Assembly (NCBI GenBank): GCA_029891385.1
Contig: CM057224.1
Coordinates: forward strand, 7,440,001 to 7,504,000
Origin: Erythroxylum novogranatense
Taxonomy: Eukaryota > Streptophyta > Magnoliopsida > Malpighiales > Erythroxylaceae
DNA length: 64,000 bases
Direction: 5' to 3'
Shown: in pieces, positions 33,929 through 45,881 of the stretch
Layout of the letters: each line of letters opens with the position of its first letter
Position numbering within the stretch: position 1 is the stretch's first letter
Notes under the pieces: model-generated
The model's input: only the letters and a program-made list of their open reading frames with translations
What the model was told of the DNA's origin: nothing
The model's database searches: none
Position numbers and translations under genes: made by a program

Positions 33929-34153
33929 TGTTGAGTGTTGAGTGAGCTGATAAAAAACTGCACTATTATTAAGCAAAAACAGAGCCTTTTATAGGCCATT
34001 ACATCAACGAAAAGACCGAGATAAAAGGACCATGACTCATGACTAACTAACTCCTAGTTTAACTCCAACTGAAAACAAATGCTACTGAAGACTAGGACAA
34101 AACAAAACAGTAACTTAAAAATATCTAACACAGTAACTTAAAAATATCTAACA
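33929..34153 (-). mobile_element. Copia 3' LTR
   Basis: Plus-sense TGTTGAGTGTTGAG to ATATCTAACA. The terminal 23 bp occurs twice in tandem (34108-34130 and 34131-34153); the other LTR has it once. Confidence 0.92.
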
Positions 34154-34188
34154 CCCTCCCTTAAACTGAAATTTCTTTCAGTTTAACA

Positions 34189-37100
34189 TCAACCAAAACT
34201 CTTCGTACTGCACACTCCAAGAGCACTTCTCAGCTTTGTGAATGCAGCAACTTTGAGGGGTTTCGTGAAGATGTCTGCCGCTAGGTCTTCACTTTTGCAA
34301 TAAACAACATCAATCATTTCTTCCTTTGTGAGATCTCTTAGGAAGTGAAACTTGACATCGATGTGTTTACTCCTTCCATATAAGACTGGATTTTTTGAGA
34401 GTTTGATTGCAGAGTTGTTGTCACAATAAAGTAGAGTGAGACCTTTTTGTTGGAAATGAAGCTCACCAAGAATATTTCTCATCCATATTGCTTGGCAATC
34501 ACAAGAGGTTGCTGCTACAAACTCAGCTTCGGTGGTTGACAAGGTGATAATTTTCTACTTCTTGGACGATCATGATACAGCTCCTGACCCCAGCAGAAAC
34601 ACAAATCTAGTTGTACTTTTTCTATCATCTGGATCACTGGCAAAATCACTGTCTGAAAAACCAATTAAATCTGTCCGTTCCCCTTTCTTGTAGAAGATTC
34701 CAAAGTCAATGGTGCCTTTTAAGTACCTAAGAATTCTTTTGGCAGCCAACAAATGCTCCTCTTTTGGTTTGCTCCATGTATCTGCTGATAAGGCTAACAA
34801 CATACATAATCTCCGGCCTAGTGGCTGTTAAGTACATCAGACTCCCCACAATTTGTTTGTAATAGGTGTTATCGACCTTCTTTCCTGCTGGATCTTTCTC
34901 AAGCTTCAGCCCCATCTCTGAAGGAGTGTTGGTAGCACTGCAATTTTCCATGTCAAATCTGTCTAAAATTTCACGGGTATATTTCTTTTGTGAAATGAAA
35001 ATCCCAGCAGCAAGTTGTTTAACTTCTATGCCCAAGAAATAATGCATTAACCCAAGATCAGACATATCAAACTCCTTCATCATGGACTCCTTAAATTTTT
35101 CAAGCATTCCTTCATCATTCCCAGTAAAAATTAGATCGTCCACATATAAACATACAATAACAATGTTACCACCATTGGAGTTTACATAAAAAGTATGCTC
35201 ATAAGGACATTTCTTAAAACCAGCCTTCATGAAATAGGCATATATACGGCTATACCAAGCTCTTGGGGCTTGTTTTAGCCCGTATAATGCCTTTCTTAAC
35301 CTAGACACCATATGTTCACATCCATGTTTCACATATCCAGGAGGTTGATCGACAAATACCTGTTCTTGTAGGTCTCCATGAAGAAACGTTGATTTTACAT
35401 CCATCTGGAAAATTTTCCAGGAGCTTTGTGATGCCAATGCCACCACCAAACGAATTGTATCAAGTCTGGCCACTGGTGCAAAAACTTCCTTGTAATCCAC
35501 TCCAAACTGCTGCTTGTATCCCTTAACCACTAAGCGTGCCTTGTATTTGTCAATATCGTCATTTTCTTTCAATTTTGTCTTGTAAATCCATTTCACCCCA
35601 ATCTTCTTTTGTCCTCTAGGTAGATCAACCAGCTCCCACGTATTGTTTCGTTCAATGGAAGTGATTTCCTCATCCATAGCTCTTTGCCACTTGGACTCCT
35701 TGGTAGCTTCTTCAAATGAAATGGGGTCACAATCTGAAAATAAGGCAAAGTAAGTCAGCAGATCTTCACTTTGATCAATTCCTGTTACTTTATAGTCTTC
35801 CATCCATGCTGGTCTCCTTCTGTTCCGCTGCGATCGAGGTCATTCTTCCTCAATTTGTTGAACTGGGCATTCGCTTTGTGGGCCGCTTGGACAATCTTTA
35901 GTAGTGGTGGTTGCAGGCTGGGAATGTTCCTCCTCATCATCAAATTCTGCCAAGATTATTCCAGCTGATTTATCTTCCCATGTCCAGAAGTTTTCTTCAT
36001 CAAACACCACGTCACGACTGATAATGACTTTCTTTGTGTTAGGATCATAAAGCTTGTAAGCTTTTGACTGCTCACTGACACCAAGAAAAATACATTTTTC
36101 AGCTTTGTCTTCAAGCTTCGTTCTCCTCTGATCTAGAATGTGAGCGAAGCTGATGTAGCCAAAAATTCTGAAATGATCAACATTCGGTTTGTGTCCACTC
36201 CAAGCCTCTTCTGATGTGATGTTTTGAACAGCATACGTTGGGCTTCTATTCAAAACATGAATGCTCCATTGTACTGCTTCAGGCCAGAAATTCTTCAGAA
36301 CATTGCTTCTCTTTAAGAGGGTCCGCACCATATTCAAGATGGTGCGATTTTTCCTTTTGCTGATACCATTTTGTTGAGGAGAGTAGGCTGTTGTAAGTTG
36401 TCTTTTAATCCCATGCAATTCACAAAAATCTACAAACTCTTGTGAATTATACTCCCCACCTCGATCACTGCGTAGAATTTTTATTGAACTTTCAGCTTCA
36501 TTTTCAACGACGGCTTTGAAGCTTTTAAAGGCTGCAAAAGCTTCAGATTTGTCCTGCAAGAAGTAAACCCATGTTTTCCGACTAAAGTCATCAATGAATG
36601 TCATGAAATAACGTTTACCTCCGTTAGATTTTGGATTTATGGGACCACACAGATCAGAATAGACCAGTTCCAGTTGTTGTTTGCCTCTTCAAGATCCTCC
36701 AGATTGAAAGCTGTTACGAGGTTGCTTCCCAACAACACAATCTTCATAGACTTCTGCAGGAGAGTTAAATTTGGGAAGTCCAGCCACCATCTCCTTCTGT
36801 TGCAGAGTTTTTAGTCCTCCAAAATTCAGATGTCCATACCGATAATGCCACAACCATGATGGATTGGACACTTTTGCAGTGAAGCAACAAGGACTGACTT
36901 TTTGGAGATGCAACGGAAACATTATATTTTCATTCATGTTGACATTAGCAATCAAACCCAATTTGTCATCTTGAATTCTGCATACTCCATTTTTAATGAT
37001 AATTTCATAGCCCTTCTCTTGTAGCTGGCCAATACTCAGCAAATTGGTCTTCAAATCTGGAACAAAAAGGACATTGGAGATTATTTGAGTAGAGTTTCCT

Positions 37101-38182
37101 TTAGTTTGAATAGTTACTTGCCCTTTTCCCATAACCGAGACTTTAGAGCAGTCACCAAACTTCACCGTATCTCGATAGGATTCATCAAGAGTGGAGAAAG
37201 ACATCTTATCTCCGCTCATATAATTGCTGCAACCAGTGTCAAGATACCACATATTCTTATTTGTTTCTTCTTTCGCATGGCATACCATTAATAAGGATAT
37301 CTCCTCTTCCTTTTCAGTTGCTTATGCAAAATTAGACTTTTCTCCACGTTTCTTATTTAAATTTGTGCGGCATTCAGATTGGTAATGACCATACCTGTGG
37401 CACAGAAAGCATTCAATATTAGCTTTATCTTTGCCTGCAGACTTGTGTTTTTTGTCATTTGAACGATGGCCTCGATCATTTCTGCATGGACTCCCTCCAC
37501 TGGCTTTGTCAGTGGAATCTCTACCCTTCGACTTGCTTCTATCATTGTGGGTAGTTACTTGCAAAGCTTGCTCCTCATTGTCTTGCTGGATTAATTTTTG
37601 CTTATGAACCAGCAAGGAATTTTGCAGCTCATCAATGGAGAGATTGTCAAGATCCTTCGATTCTTCAATGGAGCAAATAATGAAGTTATATTTTGGCAGC
37701 ATAGATCGAAGGATCTTTTCAACAATAGCAACATCCTCTAGCTTGTCCCCATGAATCCGCATTTTGTTTGCGATTACCATCGTTCTTGAAAAATAGTCGA
37801 TAACAGACTCACCAGACGTCATGCGCAAAGTCTCGAATTCACCACGGAGATTTTGAAGCAGTGCCCGCTTTGCCCTCACATTTCCTTGATACTTCTTCTT
37901 CATGGAGTCCCAAATCTGCTTTGAAGTGTCTTTCTGAAGAATTGTTTCCAAGATTGTGCGATCAATGGCTTGGAAAAGATAATTTTTTGCCTTCAGGTCC
38001 CTTAACTTCATTGTCTCAATCTCCACATCTGACACTACTGTGCCTGCTGGTTCTAGTATGCCATCAGAAACCACTTGCCAATATTCCTTTGAGCGTAAAA
38101 AATTTTCCATTAACATGCACCAGTGATCATAATGACCATCAAAGCGGGGAATGGCTGGCTGCACAAAGTTTTCAGAAACCAT
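34189..38182 (-). pseudogene. Copia gag-pol polyprotein, about 1,330 codons, five stops and one frameshift
   Basis: Domains in order on the minus strand: gag from ATG 38182 (MVSENFVQPAIPRFDGHYDH) with knuckle CFLCHRYGHYQSEC; protease WYLDTGCSNYMSG (about 37250; the family usually has DSG); the pre-integrase domain with HYRYGHLNFGGLK; the integrase core FIDDFSRKTWVYFL, ILRSDRGGEY and PQQNGISKRKNRTI (36604-36300); reverse transcriptase with ARLVVKGYKQQFGVDYKEVF and catalytic YVDDLIFTGND (about 35140-35110); RNase H with STTEAEFVAATSCDCQAIW and NPVLYGRSKHIDVKFHF (34542-34189). Stops in one frame: TAA at 37322, TGA at 36689, TGA at 35840, then TGA at about 34570 and TAG at about 34555. A one-base insertion near 34768 shifts the RNase H part. 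It is disabled, but only lightly decayed. Confidence 0.94.
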
Positions 38183-38228
38183 AAGCTTTCACGTTGCTAC
38201 TGCTAGTTGTTTGTCTCCCACATGTGTA

Positions 38229-38243
38229 TGGCTCTGATACCAT
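38229..38243 (-). other. Copia primer-binding site
   Basis: The minus strand reads ATGGTATCAGAGCCA directly next to the 5' LTR, complementary to the 3' end of initiator tRNA-Met. Confidence 0.92.
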
Positions 38244-38445
38244 TGTTGAGTGTTGAGTGAGCTGATAAAAAACTGCACTATTATTAAGCAAAAACAGAGC
38301 CTTTTATAGGCTATTACATCAACGAAAAGACTAAGATAAAAGGACCATGACTCATTACTAACTAACTCCTAGTTTAACTCCAACTGAAAACAAATGCTAT
38401 TGAAGACTAGGACAAAACAAAACAGTAACTTTAAAATATCTAACA
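38244..38445 (-). mobile_element. Copia 5' LTR
   Basis: 202 bp, plus-sense TGTTGAGTGTTGAG to ATATCTAACA, followed by the TSD GAGCC at 38446-38450. Confidence 0.93.
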
Positions 38446-39619
38446 GAGCCTTTATAAAATGTGGCTACAAACGCCCCATATATTGAAACAATGGTTCCCA
38501 AGGACTTGGGTATGCTGTTCTTGCTTCTCCAATCTAGCTTTTCAAGACTGAAATTAATTAACCAACCATTTCGGTCAAGGCATTTTCAAGTTTGACAACT
38601 GGGTTTCATTTCAATTTCCCTGTTAATTCGTCAGGTAATACACTACAAGAGATTGTTGTCCCAAATCAATTTTGTTTCAACTCCTGGCAGTCAATGGTTG
38701 TCAGTAATATTAACTTGTATGAATGTTTTAAGTGTATAATTTTCATATCCACTAAGAATAACAATTAAGGACAGTTTACACACAAGAGTTGACTCAAAAT
38801 CTTAAAATATTTTGGATGAACAAACGGAACTTTTATATGTACATGAACTAATACTCCTTCAAAAATAGAGGTTAAGGAAAATTTAATAGTTTCTCGGCAA
38901 CACCACGACGTGTTATCAGATATGGGATTTAGACTCCGTATTTGAAACAAGTGTAATGACCTGAAAAGAATGGCGAGTAAGAACGTAAAAGCTGGAATGA
39001 GATTAAGCATGGCTGTTCCAAGTGCTGGAGAGCTATACTGTATACCAACATAACCAGAAATTTGTGAAGAAGTTCTGCACAGACATCATCATCAATGAAA
39101 AAGATTCTCTCTCTGTCAACCCAAAAAAGCACGCATAGAACCGAAGTACAAATATTTTTGTTCGTTCAGGTTCAGGGTATGCGACCAAAGTAAATTAAAC
39201 CAAAGTTGAATTTTCTATTAATTCATGAACAAGTGAATAAAGGGCGAGATGAACATGTTACAAACCCAAAAACTGCCAGTAAGAAGAACTTGCAAAGCAA
39301 CCAGAAACTAGGAGGAGTCCGATATGATCTGCCAATTAAGTGATTAACCATAGAAAGCCAAAGAAGTGAAAATAATGTAAAAGGGAAAAATTAAATCAGA
39401 GGAAATAATGGTAACAGGTAGGTGTCATGTGAAGACAGAAGACCCGTCAACTATGAGTGAAAAAGGAAGAAGAATGAAGATACAGAGAATATCAGTGTAG
39501 ACAATAAGAACATATTTGTTGATTCCCTGAGACATGGCTGCTTTGTTCACAACCATGGAACTAACCGCAATCACCATTCCAAGAAACGGAAGAAGAGAAG
39601 TCATAGTGCAGAGTCTCAT
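38446..39619 (-). pseudogene. Truncated WAT1-related (EamA/nodulin MtN21-like) transporter gene
   Basis: Four exons match the intact gene at 56355-58263 with the same phases: exon 1 39619-39444 (MRLCTMTSLLPFLGMVIAVS), exon 2 39328-39266 (63 bp; YRTPPSFWLLCKFFLLAVFG), exon 3 39074-38961 (114 bp; SSPALGTAMLNLIPAFTF) and the first 102 bp of exon 4 (from 38547; SLEKLDWRSKNSIPKS). All GT-AG borders are present and the frame is still open. The rest of exon 4 and exons 5-7, which encode the second EamA half, are missing. A few exon-4 bases (about 33921-33928) survive left of the copia insertion. After those the sequence is gypsy LTR. The protein would hold about 150 residues, roughly one EamA unit, so function is unlikely. 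The good frame suggests the loss was recent or the first half is tolerated. Confidence 0.88.
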
Positions 39620-40124
39620 TTCTACTTCTCGAACTATAAAGTTATCGGGACTACCTTTGCGTGCTTAGATAACGACGCCGAACAAGATGAATATTTTATG
39701 GAGACAATGACGCAGTGTTTATAATTTTTCTCAAATTTTATAATGTCTCTAAAGTTTATTTCATATCAATCAATTTGTAATTTAAATTTTAAAAATTTAT
39801 ACAAAAGAAACTACTATTCAAATTTTAATAATTGGATTAATATATGATATTTTAGGTTTAAAGTGTTTGTTTTCATTTATATTTTGTTTTGTTTTAATTT
39901 TAATATCTTTCAATTTTAATAAGTTTTCTATTGAAGTAGGCAAGGGAATTTATTTCTTGAATGGTATGAATCCATGTAATATATTGTGTTTGACGACATT
40001 TAATGCGATATCTTATATTTTCATTTTGTACATAACTTAACAATTATGCTAGGGACTTTTAAGTTTGCTAAAGTCATAAAACATTAAGTGGATTTTATTA
40101 AGGGTAATTAATCCTAAAGCGTGC
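39620..40124. other. AT-rich region upstream of the truncated WAT1 copy
   Basis: No coding region seen. The sequence turns very AT-rich from about 39720 and shows no obvious similarity to the upstream region of the intact paralog beyond 58264. Confidence 0.5.
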
Positions 40125-40657
40125 AATCTTTTAAAACTTTTAATTCAGTGTCTAAGTTTTTAAAATTTTCAATTGAATGACAAATATTTTAAAACATTAA
40201 TAGTTCAGGTCAAAATGTTAGTTCCATTAGTTATTTGTGATTTGACTAAAGTAATATTTACTATTCATAATATGTAGATGCCCGCTAAAAATAATAGTCA
40301 TAGTTAGACAAGAGATTAGAGAAATTTTTAAGGTAATATCTACCTATCATGAATAACAAAGATTCTATTAGTTAAATCAACAAATTACTAACGGAATTAA
40401 CATTTTAACTAAACTATTAAGATTTTAAAATGTTGGTTATTGAATTAAAAATTTTAAAAGCTTAAATACTAGATTAAAAATCTAAAAGGATGGGCATTTT
40501 AGAATTGATGATCCTTTTATTAATAATAATATTTTATTCTAATTACTAACTCCTGTTATTTACAATCAATAATAAATTTTATGTTACGAACTTGATATAT
40601 TATAGATTACAGTTAATAGATGTTATAAATTTATGATCAAAACTATAATCAAAGTTT
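40125..40657. repeat. AT-rich 664-bp tandem duplication, first unit (left part)
   Basis: 40125-40657 plus 47040-47175 form one unit that was split by the LINE. The second unit is 47176-47838. Shared phrases include ACAAAGATTCT, ATTCATAATATGTAGATG, CTAGATTAAAAATCTAAAAG and TTAGAATTGATGATCC. Confidence 0.85.
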
Positions 40658-40691
40658 GTTTTTTGGTTAAAAAGAAAGAAATATAGTAGCA

Positions 40692-43600
40692 TTACGCCCC
40701 AAGTCTAGGGAAGAAGATCCCAGCAATATCCTCTAGTAGAATACTAATACAACTCACAGGGGGCAACTGAAAAAAATGAACTCCGACCTCGAAATACTTT
40801 ACATAGTTTGCAATCCAATCAACTAGCCTATTTCCTTCTTGATAAACATGACAAGGCTTCACAATCCAGTCTCTAGCAATCAAGTTCTGAATTCCTCGCA
40901 CTAAAGGACACTTCATGTCCTGTATGTGGCATGAGGAGGAGAGGATATTGATAACAACCAAGGAGTCTACCTCTAACTCTATACGTCGATAGCCAAGTTT
41001 CCACGCAAGCATCAACCTACAGAAAACTCCCCAAAGCTCCGCAGAAATAGAAAACTCCCCAAAGCTCCCGCAAAACTGTAGCGCCCCCTCATCGTAGGGT
41101 ACACATCGGGACTCCCGAAGGTCGCTCCGACACGTATCCCATGATAAAGGTGCACTACCAGAAAATCCGACTGCTAATCCACATGGCGTCGCAATAATTA
41201 AAACCATAATATATCATAAATCAGTAAATTTTAAAATCCAAAATAATCTTGATACAGTCATCCAATATCATAATAGACAAGTCTATCAGTCCCCTAAACA
41301 ACACCAAAAAGGAAACTGATACAAGCATCTATCTTAAGTCATCCGCAAAAGTCCAATCCAGCTGACCGACCTGTGTGCTATCACTTCTCTTGCCAGCACG
41401 CTCACACAGCAGGAAAAGACTATCTCCGGAGCTAGGGGCCTAATCTATCAATCCTGAAAAATTAGATGCAATTTTTGGGTGAGTTTGCGAACTCAGTGAG
41501 AAACCATCATCGATGGTTCACTCAAATCATGCATTACGCATATTGCGTACAGCACGACAGTATTCAATTTATCATATAACAATTTACAATAGCATGTAAC
41601 AATTTGCAGTATCATATCACAATTTACAGTAAATCATGCCATTAAATAATCAGTCATTGTCACAAATCAGTTAATCATGAAATTGCAATGCATATGTGAC
41701 TCTTTTCGCTTATTCAATGTTGGCCCAAGCGCTCGGTCGATGTCGATATTCAGTGGGGACGCGTGTGATTTCTTCCATCGGCTCGAGGCGGTCCATCTGA
41801 TATTAGAGCTCGAGGCTCATTTCAATAAAAATCGCGACTTGGGTCACAACGTTCATTATCTGATCATGCATTTATGCATGTAATGCGATGTTCAATAATT
41901 TACAGTGTACGGCTATAAAAGCCCAGTATTGCAATTCCCAGTTTCATACAGTAGTCCAATCCAATACAGTAAAAGCATGAAATTCGCTCCTATACATTTC
42001 AGTAATCATGTAGTCATACAGAGCATTTAAGCAATCAGGAATTTGAGAAACCAACTAGGTTACTCACCTGTAACTTCCGAGCTACTGCCTGGAAGTCCCA
42101 GCAATGTCCGTGGAATGACGATCCAACGACGCCTCTATAACAGTTAAATACAGTCCCATCACATCAGTAACGGGATGTTACAAAAACACCTCCGGCTGCA
42201 GGCTAGGAAGAAGAGGATTTGTAAACCCCATCAGTGTTTAGCTTGACCCACTTAGGATAAGGTCGCAACCATTCGATTAGTTTTTCCTTCCGCTGTCCTG
42301 TTGTGGCCAAAGCTCAACTGAACAGAGCTCGAGCTTAAGTAATCTAAGCAACATAATCAAGGACAATTAAATAAGGAGTAGACGGCCACACAAAACTTGC
42401 GTCAAAGATGCATTTGTTGCGCCAGAACCAAAGAAACCAGTATGTAGTACCAAAAATCACAACCCATTCAAAGCCAGACACCTTATACTTGTTTGTCAAG
42501 TTATCTTGAATCCAGTCTTGCTTGCTCCGATGACAGACAGTATTATTGGCTATGGACCTGAGAAAAGACAACCATAACAACCGAGCTCAAGGACAATTCC
42601 TCACAGCATGGATATTCGATTCACTATCTCCACAATGTGGACATGAGTCATCTATAGTGAAATGTCAAATGCAACGTTGCTGGTTAGATAAGAGCATTTC
42701 TCGTAGAAGGAGCCAAAGAAAAGTGCGGATGCGCTGAGGGCCTTGCCAATTCCAAGCTAGCTTCCAGGTGCTATCCTCGATTGGAATATTGTTCTGTGCG
42801 ATCAAATTGTATGCCGACACAGTGAAAAATAGCCCAGTCGTAGAAACACCCCAAACAATCCTATCAGGACCAAGGTCATTGTTGGGGGGAATGATGCCAA
42901 CAATAACCATACAAACTGATGCCGGCAACAAATCCTGAAAAAGCTCCCATCTCTAGCTACTATCAACATCCACAAAATGTTTCACCGATAGATTAAGCAT
43001 CTCGTCTAGAATCATGGCCGTGGAAAGCACAAGAAGGGGACCCAATTCATGAACCCATTGGTCTAACCAAAACCTCGTACTAGTGCCATTACCCACTATC
43101 CATTTGATTCCATTCAAAACATGTTGCCAAACTGAGGCCGCACTACACCAAATCATTGATCCCCCTACTAATTTAAGGGTAAGAGGCAGGTTGTTGGCAT
43201 TAAACTTGTACTTACCACGGACAAATCTAACCCATAGGGCTTGAGGATTAGCAAACAATGTCTAACCGAGTCTTGTGAGGATTGCATCATTGTTTGTTCG
43301 AATGCTTCTAATACCAAGACCACCTGATTCTTTAGGCTTGCAAATGTCATCCCAATTGACCAAACTCGATTTTCTTTGAGCAACAGTGGATCCCCATAAG
43401 AAGGTGCGCATGATTTTTTTCTAAATCATCGCACAGTTGTCGTGGGAGTCTAATAGTTTGCATTGTATATATAGGCAAAGATGAAAGTACCGATTAGATT
43501 AAAGTAGCTCTACTTGCTAGGGATAGTTGCTTAGAATTCCACCCTTGGAGTTAGTTTTGTACCTTGTCCAGAATATACTGGTAGGTGCGCCTAGTAGTGC

Positions 43601-45840
43601 GCTTATGGATTAAATTAACTCCAAGATATTTAACTAGGTTTCCTATGAGTTAAAATCCTAGATTCCTGCTGATAGCCTGAGCCAAAGAATGAGACACATT
43701 ATCTAAAACATAACACCGAGACTTATCCTTGTTGACCTTTTAGCCAAAAGTCGTGCTAAAAGTCTCTAAGATCTCCTGTATGAAACTAAGCCGATCATTC
43801 ATAATCTCAGCGAAAAGAATAAGATCTTTAACAAAAAATAGATAGGACAAGCTAGGGCCCCCCGACTTAACGTAACTGGTTTCCATCGCCCGCGATCTAC
43901 TGCATGTGTAATTGAATGTCCCAACCTCTCCATGCAAAGGATGAAAATGTATGGGGAGATAAGATCCCCTTGTCGAATTCCACGAATCGGAGAAAATGGT
44001 ACTGACAGTTTACCACCCCAACTCACTTGCATAGAGATGGTGGAGATACATTTCATAAGAAGACTAACAAGTTCCATCGAAAACGCAACCTCAATAAGAG
44101 TGTCGAGGATAAAGTCCTAATTCAACTGATCATAAGCCTTTTCTAAATCCACTTTAACAGCAATAAGCCTAGTTTTACCCTTCTTCCATCTCATCGTTTG
44201 AATAACTTCCTGAACAATAACAATGTTGTCTGTGATCTGACGCCCAGGGACAAAATTGCATTGAGTAGGTGCAATAAGATCATTCAAGTAAGGTTTTAGC
44301 CTATTAAACACTACCTTGGATATCGCCTTGTAAATGACTGAACACAGGCTGATAGGGCAAAACTGATGAAGAGTGACTGGTGAAGGGAGTTTAGGAATCA
44401 ACATAAGTATAGTCCGATTAAATTCGTATTCTCATACTTCAAGTTTAAGGACCCATTGAGCAAACTACACCAAAGAAGGTCCTACTGCCGCCCACTGTTT
44501 TTAGAAAAATAGAGCATGGAAATAATCAAATCCTGGGGCTTTGTTAGGTTCCATTTCAAAGACCACAATTTTTACTTCAGCAACTGGATCGTAATCTTCA
44601 TAAGTAGTGGTGGGAATGCTCCCCTAAGCTGGTTAGCCATAGTTCCTGATTCCTCGCTAGTATATAACTTCTCGAAGTAAGCTTTAGCCATGCTCTTTAA
44701 AACAGTAGGATCAAAAAGTCATGTGCCCATCATCGTTTTGAAGTGAGAGAATGCGAGTTTGTCTTCGCTTGGTCATGGTAGATCCATGGTAGAATTTAGT
44801 ATTGAGGTCCCCATGCGAAATTCATTTACGCCGAGCCTGTTGATGCTCGAAAAGCTCCTCCTCACAAAAAACTTTATATACCTTTGATTGAAGATAGACT
44901 TCGAGTTCCTGCAGATTGTCAGATTCATTATATTCAAGGGTTTATTGGATGCTCGCTAGTTTTGCCATAAGCTTATTTTTTTGTTTGAAAATATTGCCAA
45001 AATCAGTTTTGATCCAGGCCTGCAGCTTCTGAGCAAAATCCATCAAAGATCCACAGTAGTCATTATGATCAGGTTGCCAATTGGTTTGTGCAAAAGATGC
45101 AAAAGTGATATGAGTTAACCATGCAGATTGAAAATAAAACGGACGCTTCTCTAAGGTGAAAGAGGGTTAATGACCAAAGCTTACTAATAAAGGTTGATGA
45201 TTAGACTTAATGAAAGGAACATGCAATACATTCGTGTTAGGCAATAACTCCAGCCATTGATTAGAAGATAGAGCCCTATCAATCCTTACCATCACATTAC
45301 CCCTCCTCCACGTATATCTTGGTCCCTCAAAACCAAGGTCATGTAATCCAGAACTATAAATGCATTCTTGAAAGAGTTTATTCACCACTGGTTGTACTCT
45401 AGAGCCTCCTCTCTTATCCATAAACTCAAGTTTGGCATTAAAATCTCTCCCTATTAACCACGCCCTAATTGTAATATGCACAAGTCTTTAAATGTTTGTC
45501 TATAGGTACTTTTGGAGATGGTACTTTAGGCTGGCATAAATAGTTGTAAAGAAAAAAGGTTGCCCTGCACATACAATCTTGACATGAATAAACTGCCAGT
45601 GAGTCGCCAAAACTTTGAAGTTAGTGTCCGCCCTCCACAATATTCATATGCCACCCGAAAACCCTTCTGTCTCCACCCTAAATGAATGAGTAAAACCTAA
45701 CCGCCATTAACTTTAGCCGCCCAATTACCACTAATCTGAGGTTCAACCAATACATCAAGAGAAGGCTTGTGCAATCGAACAAAATTCTTTAGATCACGCT
45801 TGAAAGCCTTACTTCCGGCCCCATGATAATTCTATATGAA
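40692..45840 (-). pseudogene. LINE ORF2: endonuclease, reverse transcriptase, RNase H
   Basis: Endonuclease at 45840-45167: MSIFIWNYHGAGSKAFKRDL, then GRDFNAKLEFMDKRGGS and GLHDLGFEGPRYTWRRG; the final SDH motif is SNHQPLL. Reverse transcriptase at 44404-43700: QFCPISLCSVIYKAISKVV, FVPGRQITDNIVIVQEVIQ, KVDLEKAYDQLN, GIRQGDLISPYIF. At the catalytic site the frame reads FFVKDLILFAE where FADDL is expected, so the first catalytic aspartate is lost. The thumb and following part read LQGWNSKQLSLASRATLI and MIWCSAASVWQHVLNG. The zinc-binding motif is CPHCGDSESNIHAV (about 42640). RNase H (42240-40692) is split by a solo LTR: VKLNTDGVYKSSSS before it, ELWGVFCRLMLAWKLGYRRI and EGNRLVDWIANYV after it. 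Many stops and frameshifts are present. Confidence 0.9.
41077..42182 (-). mobile_element. Short solo LTR, TGTAGCGCCCC family, TSD AAAAC
   Basis: AAAAC flanks it at 41072-41076 and 42183-42187. The ends (TGTAGCGCCCC, GGGATGTTACA) and blocks such as ACCATCATCGATGGTT (about 41505), ATGCATTACGCATATTGCGT and ACTAGGTTACTCACCTGTAA (about 42053) match the 2.5-kb and 2.7-kb family members. At 1,106 bp it lacks the promoter and GC-palindrome part. It splits the RNase H domain of the LINE. Confidence 0.93.
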
Positions 45841-45881
45841 AATTGACATAATATAAATGAAGAAATCAAAAGAAGACACTC

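Larger units (their letters stand above)
33929..38445 (-). mobile_element. Ty1/copia element, nearly complete, TSD GAGCC
   Basis: GAGCC is present at 33924-33928 and 38446-38450. In minus orientation the 5' LTR is 38445-38244 (202 bp) and the 3' LTR is 34153-33929 (225 bp). They differ at about six positions plus a 23-bp duplication at the outer start of the 3' copy. A PBS lies at 38243-38229 and a polypurine tract (AAGGGAGGG) at 34162-34154. The polyprotein frame covers the whole interior. The element sits in what was WAT1 exon 4. Confidence 0.95.

Noticed and set aside
26921..38243. tRNA gene signals near TGGTATC motifs
   Set aside because: These are primer-binding sites complementary to the tRNA 3' end directly beside LTRs; no cloverleaf surrounds them.
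38446..39619. Calling the left WAT1 copy an intact gene
   Set aside because: Exons 4 (most) to 7 are missing, and the next sequence is retroelement DNA, despite the open frame in exons 1-4.
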